Shown: positions 62,690-64,000 of the stretch, piece by piece
Layout: every line of letters starts with the position of its first letter
Numbering within the stretch: the stretch's first letter is position 1
Source of the DNA: Ptychodera flava
Taxonomy: Eukaryota; Hemichordata; Enteropneusta; Ptychoderidae
Direction: 5' to 3'
Length of the DNA stretch: 64,000 bases
NCBI RefSeq assembly: GCF_041260155.1
Contig: NC_091940.1
Span: 32,543,841 to 32,607,840, forward strand
The notes under the pieces: model-generated
Told to the model about the DNA's origin: nothing
Seen by the model: the letters and a program-made list of their open reading frames with translations, nothing else
Databases searched by the model: none
Position numbers and translations under genes: made by a program

Positions 62690-64000
62690 CATAAAGTTTA
62701 CGATTAACAATTCTCCGTTCAAAGTCTAAGGAATCTCATCTTCTAAGATGCTTCTATACCCAGCGATGGTAACTGGTGGAAGAATTGCTGTAGTTTCAAG
62801 TGTTTGTGAAAATCCATGAAAGGCAACCGATATGAGCTGCATTCTAAATTTGTATTCTGCACGAAGTATTTGCTTGTAGTTTGAGATACTTTTGAAATTT
62901 TACTCCTAATGTGACGAAACAAGAATCATTCAGAGAGAGGACAATGATAAGAATAGTCATTTACTACTTATTATGGTGGAATCATAATTCAACCCATGAT
63001 GGCACTGTCACCTTTAGCTGTTCCTCACTTCAACAATTTTAGATCAAAACGGAAACTCTGGACACACTATTTGAGTCGACCATTATTACCAGAAACAACT
63101 TCAGATGTGCTCTAAAGTCGGGTGCTTTCAGGAGATAAAATTTTACAAATTTCAAGGAATTCTCTCCAAAATGAAAAGTCCCAAAGGCAAAATAAATGAT
63201 AGCAATACCTCTTGTGTCAGTCTATAGCCGCAGGACACCTCGGTGGAATCACTCCTGCACCAAACACGTATGCCACTGTTGATTATCTGTTCCACAGAGA
63301 AAGTGGACAATACAGATTAAAGTTGTGTCATGATAATTTTGCATTACAGTGGAATTTGATTGAGTGTCCGTTTTGCCTTGCAGAGCTCGACAAGTCTACA
63401 TGTTGCTTATCATTAGAAAAGTAAACATTTGCAACAAATTGAGTATTTGGTGTTAGATTACAGCGCACGCGGCGAACGTTTCCCAGACACTGTCTCGTCT
63501 ACAATAATGACAGTCGTTTCAGCATGCCACTCATGCACAACAAGCTTGACACCGCACTATAGCTATAGCACATCATCATTTAGGAGTGTTTAGCATTTTC
63601 TGGTTGACAATATTAAGTGTTGTATCGTGTGAAACTTGTTGATAGAGTAGACAGCACTCGCAATGCTACAAACTGCATGCTGAAGGAACTGTTGTTGTGA
63701 TTGCTGACATCGAGAGGAGAAGAAAGTTTTTTTTTTAAAGAATTTACTTGTTTCTTCATAAAGTTCCCAATTTAAAGTAAACACCTAAAAGACATGGGGC
63801 CCGGGGGCACCGACGTCCTTTGTATCTCCTTGCTGTTTATTATTTGCCATAAATGTGAAATTTGGCAAAAAGTCAAATTGTTTGGACATAAATGAAAGTT
63901 ATTTGAACTGGTTGGTTACTGCTCCAGCATAAGTTCAAGTGTGGATTCTAAGTATCAACAACCCTGATATGAAAGTGAATTAAGAATTAGAGATGGGACT
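62690..64000. other. Right edge: intron or flank of the acidic-tail gene
   Basis: Apart from the candidate exon at 63212-63424 I see no further coding exon on either strand. The 5' exons of the acidic-tail gene are probably beyond 64000. Confidence 0.4.
63212..63424 (+). CDS. Candidate small or terminal exon with a CPFC motif
   Basis: The last 36 codons read YRLKLCHDNFALQWNL, IECPFCLAELDKSTCC and stop at 63422-63424. The cysteine spacing (CPFC ... CC) and tryptophan look more like a real domain than chance. An acceptor-like ctgttccacag lies just before 63280, so only the second half may be coding. No family is recognised and no partner exon was found, so this is a weak call. Confidence 0.25.
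   Translation: MCQSIAAGHLGGITPAPNTYATVDYLFHRESGQYRLKLCHDNFALQWNLIECPFCLAELDKSTCCLSLEK

Overview
Animal nuclear DNA, AT-rich, with many short coding exons in introns full of small DNA transposons, foldback elements and LINE 3' ends. The three recognisable proteins (DHODH, DDX1, ADP/ATP translocase) are metazoan and resemble deuterostome versions. With the high density of MITE-like repeats this suggests an invertebrate deuterostome such as a hemichordate, echinoderm or lancelet; the species is not resolved.

Layout. (1) 299-5358, minus: DHODH (pyrimidine synthesis), lacking its 3' exons, which lie beyond base 1. (2) 5359-5864: a 506-bp shared promoter region. (3) 5865-33331, plus: a complete DDX1 gene of 32 coding exons, read exon by exon to 741 codons. 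Its introns hold a 603-bp foldback element with 9-bp target duplications, several MITE copies, a LINE tail, a degenerate minisatellite and a 1.4-kb inverted-repeat element carrying a broken RecQ-like helicase. (4) 33.3-44.3 kb: intergenic, with a 2.1-kb repeat (A), a 393-bp tandem duplication, a Harbinger-like element (39392-41025) and a degenerate tandem array. (5) 44851-47073, minus: two-exon ADP/ATP translocase, with a CpG-bearing, promoter-like patch in its intron. (6) 47.2-52.9 kb: no gene seen; it holds a 32-bp perfect palindrome and a second, 143-bp foldback element of the same type as the one in DDX1. (7) 52970-62672, minus: last three exons of an unrecognised gene ending in a long acidic tail. 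Its 8.5-kb intron holds a LINE 3' end, a foldback MITE and an inverted copy (B) of repeat A that is itself split by a 2.8-kb element (C).

The genes are not an operon. DHODH and DDX1 are a head-to-head pair likely to share regulation; the translocase and the acidic-tail gene are independent. I found no rRNA, no intact tRNA, no CRISPR array and no retroviral or capsid-bearing element. The least ordinary content is the repeat landscape: two foldback elements of different size with matching ends and 9-bp duplications, the helicase-bearing inverted-repeat element, and the A/B/C nested repeats whose lengths account for each other almost to the base.
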